This document shows positions 1 through 11,203 of a stretch of DNA of 64,000 bases, piece by piece (position 1 is the stretch's first letter; each line of letters opens with the position of its first letter). The stretch is taken from contig LR990059.1 of assembly GCA_905147135.1 (NCBI GenBank), positions 11,121,001-11,185,000 of the forward strand. The letters run 5' to 3'. A program made the position numbers and the translations under genes. A model generated the notes under the pieces. That model did not search any database. It was not told the DNA's origin and saw only the letters and a program-made list of their open reading frames with translations. This stretch comes from Blastobasis lacticolella (taxonomy: Eukaryota; Arthropoda; Insecta; Lepidoptera; Blastobasidae).

Positions 1-3000
1 GGGGTGTTCGGACCAAAGCCAGTGTTTCCGTTCGGCAACATACAGAATGTGATAAGACGCAAAAAACAATTTTTCGAACCTTATTGTGAAGCTTATTTTA
101 AATTTAAACATTTGCCTTATGTGGGCATGTATGCTTTTCACCGGCCGGTGTTATGCATCCACGACAAAGAACTGATTAAGCAGGTGATGATGAATGACTT
201 CGAGCATTTCAGTTCGCACGGGTGCTATTCTGGAGGAGTCGGGGATCCACTAGCGGAGCATCTCTTCAATATTCATGGACCACCTTGGAGAAAATTGCGC
301 GCCAAAATATCGCCTACATTTACAATAAGTAAATTGAAGACGTTCTATCCTTTTGTTGAGAAATCCGCTAACGATGCGCTGGAATATGCTAACAAGTTAT
401 TTAGGGCTGGAGAACCTATGAATATGACGGAGTTCTACGACAAGTACTCCATGGACATTACGGGCAACGTCGGCTTCGGCGTCGAGTGCAACGGGTTCAA
501 AATCGTCGACTCGGAATTTTGCCTCCGCGGGAAGGAATATTTCGACCCACAATCTGCTTATTGGTGAATTTCATTATCGCTGATATTTTAATAACGATCT
601 CAACTTAAACAGCGATCATAAAGTCGTATGTTTTACAGGACAGCAAAGAGGGCGCTAGCATTTTTCGCGCCAGATTTCTTCAACGCTTTACAACTAAAGC
701 GAATAAATCCAGAGATTACTGAATTCTTTTTCAATTTAGTCCAAGAGACTGTTGAACATCGCGAGAAACACAACTACAAAAGAAACGACTTTTTGCAAGC
801 TCTTATTGATTTGAAAAAAGCAGATGAACTGAATGATACAGGTAAGTAGGTGCAATAATATTTGGCTAGATATATTTATGTAGGTTGCGTGTACTCACGT
901 CGCTAAAGTTCCACGATAGGATCCACGAGAACTATGTCAGGACGTCGCCTTGACCGAGCGTGAACGCATGTCCTACACCGGCCTATTCGGTGACGTAACG
1001 TTCAACATCTTGCACAAAACAATTACAACGGTTTTCGACATTCACCTGATTTGCATTATCTTGTGACGCGGTAAATATGTGCGTAGAATTCTTATAAACA
1101 TTCGAGTAAACTGTGTTGTAAGTAAATCAATATTTTAGTTTAGCTCATTGCGTATTGTTCAAGTATCTACATTTATTTTAAATAGGTAAGTACTTACCTA
1201 CCTATACACCAAAAAAAAGGATTGGTGTGATTATAATTTATTATGAGGTGATAAAACTATTCAAGTTCATGGACACAATCAATTAAAAAAATTATGGCTT
1301 GCAAGTGTTGCACCTGATACAATAGTTAATTCTTTACAGATTTGTACGAATATTTTCGCTCCTCCCTTCATCATCATCATTTTGACGTTAATGTTCCGGT
1401 TAGCTCTCGGGTACGAGGACCCGTATTCGCTCCTCCCATAATATTCCTTTACATTTTAGGCGAAACCGGTGATATCCCGTTTACCATAAAAGATTTGGCG
1501 GCAAACACATTGTTGTACCTGTTCGCCGGTTACGAAACATCGTCCACCACAGGCCAATTCGCCGCCTACGAGCTGGCGAGAAATAAAGACGTCCAAAACA
1601 AAGCAAGAGAAGAAGTTATCAGAGTTATAGAAAAGCATGGAGGAGAATGCTCTTATGAGGCACAGAATGAAATGGTTTATATGAATTCTGTGTTAGAGGG
1701 TAAGCGCTAGTCCATAAATTACAATTTATATCATTTTAGTAATCATTTAAATACTTGTATTTCTGGTTTGATGACCTTGGAATAGTTTCTAATGAAGAAT
1801 AGCGCAGGTGTACAATTTCGTACTGTCAGCCAGCTGCCAGCAGCCAGATAAGATACCGGATGTCTCTCACTAAGTTATGTAGTTCGTACGGGGTTATCTG
1901 ACAGCTGTAACCGGTTGTCAGTCATAGGGCGGTTCAACCTATTAAGGTTTTAGAAATATACATAATTTTCAAGAATAGACAATTGTCTTGGTGATACGGC
2001 TTATAAAGGATAGGGTAGCCGGTGCAAAAGGTAAAGACATAATTCCCTTCCGATTTGTACTCTCAGTACACTAATGTAAAAATTAAGTGATAGTCTACCG
2101 CAAGGTTTCTCAAACAAACCTATGGCTACCCCTGTCAAGTTTTCAGATGACAGCGAACCCCACCCCCCTATATAAAAATAATAAAATTTGCTGTTAAAAA
2201 AAATAAAGTTTTAGATTTAATAACAGACGAGAAATACCGTGCCAAAAAGAAATATAATATCTTTATAATATGCAGGCTGGGCTTGTTAAAAAAAAACTGG
2301 GCTTGTTCCTTATCGCAAATTGAGTCTATTTTATTCATTATTATGATTCAGCATCAAGCCGATTTTGTATTTCGTTAATATCATGAATAAAAACTAGGTG
2401 TGAAAATCCACTCTTGTATTAGTTAGTAATGTTAAGAAAATTCACCGCTTTGCACCAACATGCATGGCGCATGCGCCTGCATTACGTAAATCTCGTCGCG
2501 ATCCCCTACCGTCAAATAGTGAACTCCTAGGGGCTCGCGTACCCCACTTTGAGAAACCCTGGTCTACCGCTGGGCTGTCAGTATATTTGTTACTGACTCA
2601 GGTTCTAGTATAAAATAAAATGTAAAAAAAAAAACGTTTTCGATGCAGAAACACTAAGGAAACACCCGCCGCTCCGAGCCTTGTTCCGTGGTTGTACAAA
2701 AGACTACAGACTGCCAGATAATGTGGTCATCGAGAAGGGGACCCTCGTATTCATACCGATCCACTCCATACAAATGGACCCGGACATATTTCCAGAGCCG
2801 GATAAGTTTGATCCGCAGAGATTTTCACCAGAGAACCGGGTGAAAATCCATCCATGCCATTGGATGCCCTTTGGTGAGGGCCCTCGGAAATGTGTTGGTG
2901 AGTAAATAATTGTAACGAATCTATTTCTAAATAAGTAAATAGTTTGATTTTTGGTACAAGTTAACTGTATTGGATCAATTAAAAGTTATGTTTACTTATC

Positions 3001-5151
3001 AATTGAATGTTTGAAGGCCATAATCGGGCAAAATTGTGCTTTGCCGTCAGTGGTACGAGCCGAATTTTGACGAAAAACTGCGTTTGCCACATGTGTACTA
3101 TTAGATGCTCTGCCGAAAATTTGTCGTTTAACTAAATTAAAGCCTACTCTAGAATGCTCTATCTGCTCTATACTATATTGATGGGATAAAGAAATATGAA
3201 ACAAATATTTCCAAAATTCCTTACGTAAGGTTAGACCATTTGAGGTATATTTTACCTACAAATTTTTTAGCTGTATGTATAAGTATGGAAGAGCCCAAAC
3301 ATAGTAAGTTTTGGTTTTATTTAAAAAAATGTGGTATATTTTTGAAATCTCTACTTAGTGTATCTTTAGATATATGCACATTTATCTATAGTTAAGTAAA
3401 ATAATAAAATATATTTAAGTAAAATTGCTGGATGCTTTTGGATATAGTGCCCTCCGTGCATGTCCGTCGCACTACCGCGAGCTTAGATTAATTTAACATA
3501 GTACTAGCTGCTAATTCAATGTCTTCCGTTATTTTTTTGTTATTGATAGTTAGACATTAGTTACTTACGAACTCTAACCTATACAAGGTCAGTAATTAAT
3601 TTCTTAAGATTACCTATGGTTCTTTTAAGAGAAGACCTTCGCATCATAAGGTGCACTTTATAGCATGGTTAATCTGCTAAATATATTGACAGCGAATTAT
3701 CTCGGTATAGAGTATTCGAGGTCGAATCAAAATACAAAAGAACATGTTAGATAATAGCTATAATACGAATACTCGTCTTACAGATAATTATTATCTAATA
3801 TACTTAATGCTTCAAGCAAAACCAAATAGATTTTAAAATTTAGTATACATGTTTATTTCGCGTACCTACATTGATTATCGAGTAGCCCGATATTTCGACG
3901 TTAAAAGTAGATAGCTTCAGTCGTTTAATTAATATATTTATTTAATAATCCGATAAATGGCTGTAAGTAGTAATATTGTCATCGAAGTTTTGTTTGTCTC
4001 CTACAATATTAGCAATTGCCTTTTCCACTTGGCACTGGGCAACTATTTTAGGTAAACTTTTCATTCCATGAAAATATAAGGATCCCAAAGGAAAACATTT
4101 CCACTTTGAAATAATAATGATAGAACCAAACACCTAACAGTAAAACCAAAGTTATGCAACGCTTGTTGCAAGGTCAAAGTAGAAGGTCGTGTTGAACAAA
4201 TCCTGCATTGGCTTGATGCACTTCACAACCATTTGTTGGAATACAAAGTACGTATTTTAAATCGAATAACAATTGGGAATAGAATTTGGATTACATCAAA
4301 TTTAAATAAATTTGAATAACATTTGTCAAGTGTATGATAAGGTAGACAAAACAAAACAAATACTCTTGGTGTTAATGGCCCGGTTGTGCTCTCGCGCACG
4401 AGGGTCCAGGGTCCGCCTTGACTATGATTTAGGATTTGGAAGATCAGGTAATTACAGTGGAGCGACTGCCATCTGACCCGTTACCCTGCTACCAGAGGAA
4501 CCTAACCAGATTGGATGAAGAGATGAATCTGCAGGTTTCATCACGATGTTTTCCCGCACCGTAAGAACATCGTTTAGCATTCAACTAATGTATGTACATT
4601 AGTTGAATGCTGAACGATGCTCTTACTGCAGTCATGTGGCTGCTGTAGGAATCGGACCCGGTACCTCTCGCTTACGAGTCGAATACCTTAACCACTTGGC
4701 CACCGACGCTCCGTGTTACAAATCTCACAATTCAAACTTATTATCACAAGGAAAACCTGCTTGAGAAAAACATTAGGTATCAAGAATTGGATTACCACAT
4801 TCCGCTTCAATCAAGCCGGCTGACGCGATCATTATGCCCATTTCATAACTAATACGCATAATAAAATAAAATTCTCTTTCCAAGAAGGTCAAATCCATGG
4901 CCATTGCCATAACTTTTGTGTTGTCTTCGATTTAATGTTTACCGCCTACTTCTAAAACGCTATGAAATTACTTTGCAGGTCTCCGCCAAGGCTATATCCA
5001 GTCGAAGATAGCTCTGGTGAAGCTCCTACAGGAGTACGAGCTGTCACTGGATTCGCGGATGCTAGAACCTGTGATAATAAAGCCATCCAGTATGGTAAAT
5101 GCGGCACAAGGAGCTGTGTGGATACGGCTTAGGAAACTAGATAATTCATAA
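1..5151 (+). CDS. Cytochrome P450, CYP3 clan (CYP6-like), 5' truncated by window
   Basis: Haem-thiolate monooxygenase, normally ER-anchored, acting on xenobiotics or endogenous lipophiles with NADPH-P450 reductase. Exons: 1-563 (continues upstream), 639-841, 1460-1699, 2649-2897, 4979-5151. All junctions are GT-AG and phases match, giving 475 residues in one frame; only the membrane anchor and proline hinge (about 25-30 residues) are missing, so the whole would be near 500 aa as usual. Motifs in order: C-helix WRKLR, I-helix AGYETS (exon 3), K-helix ETLR formed across the exon 3/4 junction, FDPQRF (PERF-type), haem loop FGEGPRKCVG with the cysteine ligand at about 2891-2893. The split CVG|LRQG junction is normal. 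Intron 3 carries a hAT MITE, intron 2 a tiny SINE, intron 4 a SINE. No motif is broken, so it looks functional. The clan is clear; the family number cannot be given by eye. Confidence 0.95.
1355..1437 (-). mobile_element. 5'-truncated SINE fragment with 12-bp target-site duplication
   Basis: The 12-mer TTCGCTCCTCCC occurs at 1355-1366 and 1426-1437. Between them lie 59 bp that read, on the minus strand, as the 3' end of the SINE family seen elsewhere in this window (GGACC, short spacer, CCGGAACATTAACG) ending in an ATG-repeat tail. The insertion sits in P450 intron 2, with its downstream duplication ending 22 bp before exon 3. Duplication plus truncation plus tail is what target-primed reverse transcription leaves. 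Confidence 0.85.
2093..2569. mobile_element. hAT-type MITE in P450 intron 3
   Basis: The element spans 2101-2561 (461 bp). Ends are CAAGGTTTCTCAAA and TTTGAGAAACCCTG, imperfect inverted repeats of the hAT type (CAGGGTTTCTCAA). It is flanked by an exact 8-bp duplication GTCTACCG at 2093-2100 and 2562-2569, the target-site length of hAT transposases. No transposase ORF is present, so it is non-autonomous. Confidence 0.9.
2898..4366. other. P450 intron 4, proximal part
   Basis: About 1.5 kb of AT-rich intron. Small ORFs here lack splice context or homology that I recognise. I see no gene or clear repeat before the SINE that starts near 4367. Confidence 0.6.
4367..4712 (-). mobile_element. tRNA-derived SINE, near full length, in P450 intron 4
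   Basis: On the minus strand the head reads as a tRNA-like module: GGAGCGTCGGTGGCCAAGTG (A-box region) followed by GGTACCGGGTCCGATTCC (B box). The body ends near GTGCTCTCGCGCACGAGGG and CCGGGCCATTAAC in antisense. The same consensus is found at about ten other places in the window. This copy has an internal perfect palindrome (arms 4576-4592 and 4595-4611). Confidence 0.85.
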
Positions 5152-5853
5152 GTTGTTGTCACTAGACCAAATTTATTGCGTATTCTCCCTTCTCGGGGTT
5201 AATTTTGGTAATGTATGTTCAACGAATTTACGAGTACCTAATGCCTATATAAACGTATTACAATCAACATCAACCACAGGGTTCCGCCAAAAAGTAAGTA
5301 TTACTCTTTCATGTGATTATCGGATCAGATACACATCGTATCACCTGAGCTGGAAATCGCAGCGTGGAAAATATTCGGAAACGCAGCTTGCCATTTTTTG
5401 GTTTACAGTGGTATATGACCTTGGTCCCCTTTTATGACACCCGTGAATGAATGGGGACGGTGGCATTTACTCTGCCGGATACCAAACGGCAACAGATATG
5501 GCAAAACTTTCAAAGACTATGCTTCTGATAAGTACTATATAGATGTATCAAGAGACTCTATTCTTTCTAGATTCTTGTTCAGACGAAACTTGTTTGATTG
5601 TTTACTAAAGATTTGTATTTAGCGATTAAAAGTAGATACAATGCTAGTTAGTATGCATTTATAAACTTTCAGAGCCTTGATATTTCACTATTAGTAGCAT
5701 TTTAGACACAGTGCCTTTCAATATCCTTTCACTATGCCTTATTAAGATTAGTTCGTAGGATATCAGTCTAGTTATTTTGTCTAATAGCCAAAAGCTGATA
5801 TTAATAGTTTTAAGTAGGTATTTAAATGAGAACGACGTTTAATGTAAAATTTG
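5152..5853. other. Intergenic, P450 3' flank
   Basis: Downstream of the P450 stop. Two small ORFs occur (5153-5437, 5434-5622) with no recognisable domain and no splice support. I see no convincing gene. Confidence 0.5.
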
Positions 5854-6278
5854 TAGTGTCCGACTGAAGGTTAATTTCTGGTCGAAGCCGAAGCATTAAT
5901 CGGCTATCGCCACAACCGCCCGAAGCTGAAGGTTTCAAAGCCCTTAAACACTTTGTTCAGGATTGGCTATAAGCCACAGGTAATAATATAAGTATATTAT
6001 TTAAAAACTTTAATATTGAACGTTTACAAGTATTGACTGTATGTTATAGAAATATAGTTTAAATCCTTTCTAGAGATGATAAAAAAATTACCTTGCAATT
6101 TATTTGTCAAAAATAATAACCTTTCGAGATAATGTGAATTATATAATTATTTATGAAATAATGACATTTGCTAGGAATTTTAGGCGAAACTTTCGGCTTC
6201 GGCCGGGTTTCGGACCGAAGCTAAGTTTTTTTGGCCGAAGGTGGCCGAAACATAAGCCGAAATATCGGTCGGACACTA
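5854..6278. mobile_element. MITE with TAGTGTCCGAC terminal inverted repeats
   Basis: TAGTGTCCGAC at 5854-5864 is repeated inverted at 6268-6278. The interior has several CGGCCGAAAC/TTCGGCTTCGG words that can pair with each other. A transposase is absent. The target duplication is not clear, so the superfamily is unassigned. Confidence 0.65.
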
Positions 6279-6599
6279 ATAATTCGAGATTTGAATCACG
6301 AGTATGATCATGAGGTGGTGGCCTGGGATTTTTATGAATCACACATACCTACCATTGAGGGTAGATATTCGTACGGTGGAAAGAATAAACTCATGGATAA
6401 AACTAAATTAGTATTACGCGTATTATTTAAATGAACAGTTCATAAACATGTGTGAGTATTAGCTTTTGCCTATTATTTAAATGCTTAGCTTATAAACACG
6501 TGTGAGGTCTTTATAATTTAAAATTGTGTATAGAGCTCTATCTCTGAAGCATAGTGTTCGGAGCATCGGTTAGTGTTCGTAACTCGTAACATGTTCATA

Positions 6600-7130
6600 A
6601 CTCACATGGTCATAAGTACATGGCGGCACTGGGATTCATACTGGGTACCCCTCGCTTATGAGTCGGACCCGCTAGCCGTTAAGCCACCGACGCTCACGAT
6701 ACCTCATAAACGTTAGTAACCTTGCTTGAGAATATTCAGGGTGGTACGATATTCATATTCATGTAACCTTTGATCGACTTTCTCTCATGGGTTTATAATG
6801 TATAGTTGTGTAATTGTGTCCAATTGTAATGGTGTCCAAGTAAATGTATCCAGTTGAGCGCAAAATGGATTGACATGTTAATAATATAAAGCAACTAATG
6901 CCCCTAGGTGAACTAAGTTTACTTTTAGTGTATTGAATGCACCCAGGTGATTTAAGTTGATAAATAGTATAGTTAATGCAGCTATGTGAATAGACCCAGG
7001 TGAAGTATAACGATACTAGGTAGGTTCGGTTATAGCAGGGTCACGGAGGTCAGATGCCAGTTGCTCTACATTAACTACCTGATTAGTCAAATCCTGAATC
7101 ATGGTCAAAGCGGAGCCCGAGCCAAGATGA
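6600..7130. repeat. Two SINE fragments and degenerate short repeats
   Basis: 6617-6694 is an antisense tRNA-like head of the local SINE family; 7033-7124 is a sense fragment of its body (GGGTCACGGAGGTCAGATG... GGTCAAAGCGGAGCC). Between them, words such as CACCCAGGTGA, GACCCAGGTGAA and CCCCTAGGTGAA recur at irregular spacing, a decayed tandem repeat. Confidence 0.65.
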
Positions 7131-7211
7131 TTGTTTTACTAGGTAAGAATCCGGTTAAATAAATGTCAATAATAAGAACATAAGCAAAAACTATTAAGAG
7201 CAATTTTTATA

Positions 7212-7680
7212 CGCTCCTAATTTTAGAGTTAGATTTAGCAATATAACTCTAAAATTAGGAGCGTCGTTGGCAGAGTGGTTAAGGTATCCGGCTCGAAAGC
7301 GAGAGGTACCGGGTTCGAATCCCACTGCGACCATGTAGCAATGACTCTTTAGTTGAATGTTAACCGATGCTGTTACGCTGAAGGAAAACATCGTGATGAA
7401 GACTGCACATTCAGGCGACTGAATGTGTAACCAGGATCTAATCTGGTCAGATTCCCCTGGCAACAGGGCCATGGAGGTCAGATGGCAGTCGCTCCACTGT
7501 AATTATCTGATCTGCCAAAGCCTGGATCATGGTCAAGGCCGAAAAGATTGGAAAGTTAGCTACCTTCGTGGTTGAGAACTTTATTTTGCTCTGTGGTCAA
7601 GGCGGTCAAGGTGGTCAAGGCGGACCCCGGGCCCTCGTGCGCGAGAGTATCACCGGAACATTAACGCTAAGATGATGATA
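7212..7680 (+). mobile_element. tRNA-derived SINE with palindromic 5' junction
   Basis: Most complete sense SINE: tRNA-like head (GAGTGGTTAAGGTATCCGG, then GGTACCGGGTTCGAATCCC), body ending GGGCCCTCGTGCGCGAGAG, then CATTAACGCTAAGATGATGATA tail-like end. Its head abuts a perfect inverted repeat: 20-bp arms 7212-7231 and 7244-7263 with a 12-bp spacer. About 7543-7610 is extra sequence inside the body, with GGTCAAGGC(G/C) repeated beside it. Confidence 0.85.
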
Positions 7681-8584
7681 AAACTAAATCTAAATAAAAA
7701 ATTTGAGTGCGGACCACGAGGACCTAGTTCTCTCAAGACTTGTTGTGAGAAACCTGAACGGTGAGTAGAAGTCTCTAGTATCTATAGCGGTTACAAGGGC
7801 TACCCGAGTTACGCCATGCCCGAGGACAAATTAAAACTGTTTTGAAACCCGCAATTTTAAATTAAGAAGTAAAAGGTTGGATTTTGAAAGCGTTGTTTCA
7901 GATTTCCCCCAAAACAGTGGTAGTAGTATTGCCTATTACTAAATTATGGATATTTCCTTTCGGATTAACAGGATAAACATTTCTACGTAAGTTGATTCAC
8001 GGCCTACGTCGAGTTAATTATGTAACACAGTTCGAAAGCCGAATGACCACTTTTGCGACATTGAATCTCATTTCGGGCTCGGTGCGGCCAACGATTCGAG
8101 AGAAAGATTGTAAACAAAAGTTCGCTACTCTACACCTGTAATTTCACATAAAACCATGTTGTCATGGATCATTCGGCGCCAATCAGAATATGGCCTCTAC
8201 GATACGATAGACTTGGTCCCAGTGTGGAGACCATAAGGTAATCCGATTCCTGTATCTAATGTAATGTGTTAACTTGTAACACACATTACTAACAATAATT
8301 GCTCGCACTTAATAAATTTATTTGGATATATAGTACTTTAGGTAGAACATAAAATTACACGAGTTACAGTCGCGAACGCGATAATCCTAGCTTTTTCAGA
8401 TTCTTCCGGTTTTTGTTTCTTTCCATTCTTACCCTTACTTACCCTTATCTACAGAACATGTGACTCGTAATAAATCTTATAGATCTACATTTGCGATCAA
8501 AAATACTAAATATAAAAATCGAAGCTTAATTAATGAATTTAATGCAAGTCGTTATCACGGCAATATAAAAATAAACCGCGTGAT
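7681..8584. other. Intergenic
   Basis: About 0.9 kb between the SINE and the minus-strand gene. No long ORF, tRNA or clear repeat boundary is visible to me. Confidence 0.5.
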
Positions 8585-8585
8585 C

Positions 8586-8591
8586 TTTATT
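8586..8591 (-). terminator. Poly(A) signal of the minus-strand gene
   Basis: AATAAA on the minus strand, seven bases past the stop codon of the gene at 8598-9860. The position supports a real mRNA 3' end. Confidence 0.5.
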
Positions 8592-8597
8592 ATATTA

Positions 8598-9860
8598 TTA
8601 ACATAATAATGTTTTGTTTCTGTCTTTATTTTTTCGCTTTGGTGACGAATGCGAACTAGAGCCGATGTCTTGAGCGGAAGTTGTAACTGAAGGCCTTTTC
8701 TGAATTCTTGATACGTCATCGCTCGTTTGATTCTTTATAATTTCAATCCCAGACTTCATCATATTAATATTTCCTCTAGTATTTAACTTACGCCCTTCCA
8801 TGGCTAGTTTCATTTCGCGAGTAATATGCTCCGAAGACTTGCACTGTACAGCCGTGAGATTGATATAACATGGCCTTGTTAATGACAATTTAATGGGGTG
8901 AAACGGTGTGGGTAAATCTGTCAGGGATTTAAAAGCTTTAATTATGTTTCTGTTACCATTTTCAAATTCCACACCTTCTAATCTAAAATCTGATAGCATA
9001 TGCAGTTTCGACGCAATCTGTTGCTGTCCGTACTGTCGAGGAATTATCAAGGAGTCGCTGTTGTCAAAATGGTTGTAAGATTTATTTGAATATATGCTTC
9101 GCACGCGCTGTGTTAAACTGCGAGATTCCTTGGCAAGATCGTCCACTAAGTCGTAAATAATTGCAACAATGAACTTAACATCCTTTTTCACTTTTTGATA
9201 TGCGATCATGCGTTCTAACTTGTGTTTCTCTTCAGGGACTAAAGCCAGTGATGACAGCATTGTAGGCCTTGGCGAAGCAAAATATTCGAACAATGGCATA
9301 TTGAATTCCTCAGCCGATGTCGGTAATGGTTCATGAATTTGTTCGTATATTTCGTTTTTGAAACATACGGTTAAGGAACCTGAAGAACGCGCATCAAGTG
9401 CAGTTGGTGGTAGTAAGTATTGGTACGCGGCTATGGGGCATGCGGCGGCTCCCAAAACATTCATGTTTAAGATTCTGTTACTACAACAACGACAATGATT
9501 GGAGAGATAATTTAATTTGTGCATCAAACGCTGTGTGGGTTTTTCAAAGTACGGAAAATAATATTCGCCTCCGTCTTTGTCGTGTCCGACAATCGCTCTG
9601 CGTTTAAAGCATTTTATCTGAAAATAAGGGAGAGATAAAAATATAAGTTAAAGAAGTACCTACGGTCAATAAAAATAAAGTGAGTATATGTCCTATGTTC
9701 CATCGAATAGAATAACATTCTGATTGGTGCCGAATATTTTTTTTTATTTTGAAATGATATTGTCTTACCAGGAGTTCCAAACCAATGCCGTTTCTTACAT
9801 ACATAGGTACAAAGTTACTTTGCGCATTAGGAAACCATTTCGAACCTGATCGGGTTATGT
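8598..9860 (-). CDS. Unrecognised protein-coding gene, probably two or more exons
   Basis: Main exon 8598 to about 9615 (minus strand). It opens after a TTTTCAG acceptor and reads on without a stop through IVGHDKDGGEYYF to a lysine/serine-rich tail ending at the TAA at 8600-8598. An AATAAA (complement of 8586-8591) follows the stop. An upstream exon ending at about 9767 has a good donor (CTG|GTAAGA) and joins in phase; a start at Met of MYVRNGIGLELL (9802-9800) is possible. The total would be about 352 aa. The spacing from that Met to VGxDxxGxxYY recalls the N-terminus of NDUFAF2/B17.2-like proteins, but the rest does not match what I know, so no function is given. It includes a Cys/His cluster (NHCRCCSN) and no membrane segment. 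Confidence 0.55.
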
Positions 9861-10344
9861 TAGGATCTTCTTTATGACTTAAATACAAGCTCACATTTAC
9901 TTTTATGTGCAAAGTAATAATCAATGTGGATTTTTATGTAATCAGATTTTGAGTAAGAATATTTGATACTATATTTGAGATCATCTTCAAGGAGAATTCC
10001 AAAATAGGCTTACTGTCATTCTGAGCGCGTTTTTTTCTAAAATTATGCGTTTTGTTCTCAGGTTTTGATACGTAACAAAATGTCAAGGGAATTAAAATTG
10101 CGCAAAGAGACCGGTTCGTATTATTTTTTCTAATGGTTATTTTTAAATACCGTGGACGGTGTCCTGTTACCTGGAACCTCGATTTTCAGTTGATCTGGGG
10201 CTTTTGCCCGCGACATCATCGGCTTTAATAAAATATCTTGTTGCATGAAATACGATGAAGCATTGCCTCCTTCATTAAAGGAGACATATCGGATGGCTTG
10301 CGGTTCCGGAGTCACCGGCTACTTTGGTGTTTCATCATCATCAT

Positions 10345-10605
10345 ATCAGCCGAAAGCTGGGCATACGCTTCCTCCAGAAATCTCCACAAAGGCCGGTCCT
10401 GTGCCTTCCGCATCCAGCTGGTACCTGCGATCTTTACCAAGTCGTTGGTCCACCTTGTGGGAGGCCTACCGGTACGTGATCGCTACTCGATCGCTATCTT
10501 CACTGCTTCATCGGCCATCCGTTCTTTGAGCTACATGCCCTGCTTACTGCCACTTTAGCCTGGGCATCTTTCGGGCTATGTCGGTGACCTTGGTTCGCTT
10601 GCGGA
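10345..10605 (-). mobile_element. LINE 3' fragment (endonuclease-reverse transcriptase C-terminus)
   Basis: Minus-strand translation in shifting frames gives the common lepidopteran LINE tail: TKVTDIARKMPRLKWQ, then GLP.RWT, then remnants of [13 protein letters not shown] and EEAYAQLSA. It is broken by stops and frameshifts. RTE-like, judged from the tail only. Confidence 0.7.
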
Positions 10606-10929
10606 TCTTCTTATTTGGCCTTTGGTAAGTTGGAACGCTTAATCTATCCAAGTAATACTTCAGCCCAGAGTGCACGTTGCTGTATAAGACACAGGCGCGG
10701 CCACTGTTTAATCTTCTTGACAGAGACACAGTTCTATACAAAGTTGCGCCGTACGAATTGTCGATGACGCCGTACGGCTGTACAATGGGGAATGTTCTGA
10801 GAAACTTTTTGATCTGGTACTTACAGCACAATTCCGCCTGCCGCGGGCTGGTTACTCATCCCCACTATGTACTCCGTCTACCCTGTTGGAGTCCTCGGGA
10901 CGGTTTAAATGAATGTTTCTTGTTCATTC

Positions 10930-11139
10930 TATTCGCATGTGGAAAGAGCTAATGATGACAGAAGAATTAGAGGCAAGCCGAAGCTGAGAAGGTTAAGGGG
11001 CGTCGAACAAGAGCTTAGAAATATGCAAGTTAAAGGTTGGAGAGGGAAAGCCAGAAACAGGTCAGACTGGAGAAAGTTACTCGATCAGGCTAAGGTCCAT
11101 CCTTATTTTATGGTTAAGACGATGGTTTGCAATCGATAG
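10930..11139 (+). mobile_element. LINE C-terminal fragment
   Basis: Reads GKPKLRRLRGVEQELRNMQ, KGWRGKARNRSDWRKLL, DQAKVH and a stop soon after. This is the typical tail of lepidopteran endonuclease-reverse transcriptases (WR.KA.DR..WR). A short (TA)n run follows at 11149-11161. Confidence 0.7.
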
Positions 11140-11162
11140 ATTTTTCTATATATATATATATT

Positions 11163-11203
11163 AGAATTTGCAGCTGCTGCAAAAGCTAAAAGCTGCAAAT
11201 TCT
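11163..11203. repeat. Perfect 13-bp hairpin
   Basis: AGAATTTGCAGCT at 11163-11175 and its exact complement AGCTGCAAATTCT at 11191-11203, 15-bp loop. Probably a MITE end or foldback remnant. Confidence 0.7.

Noticed and set aside
3942..4133. 63-codon minus-strand ORF in P450 intron 4
   Set aside because: No homology, no splice or poly(A) support, and chance ORFs of this size are expected in such a window.
7261..7334. tRNA-like sequence with A and B boxes and a terminal CCA-like end
   Set aside because: It is the head of a SINE; stems pair poorly, and the same head with a body and tail recurs many times in the window.
8598..9860. Naming the minus-strand gene NDUFAF2
   Set aside because: Only a dozen residues near the N-terminus resemble that family; the rest does not, so the name would be unsafe.
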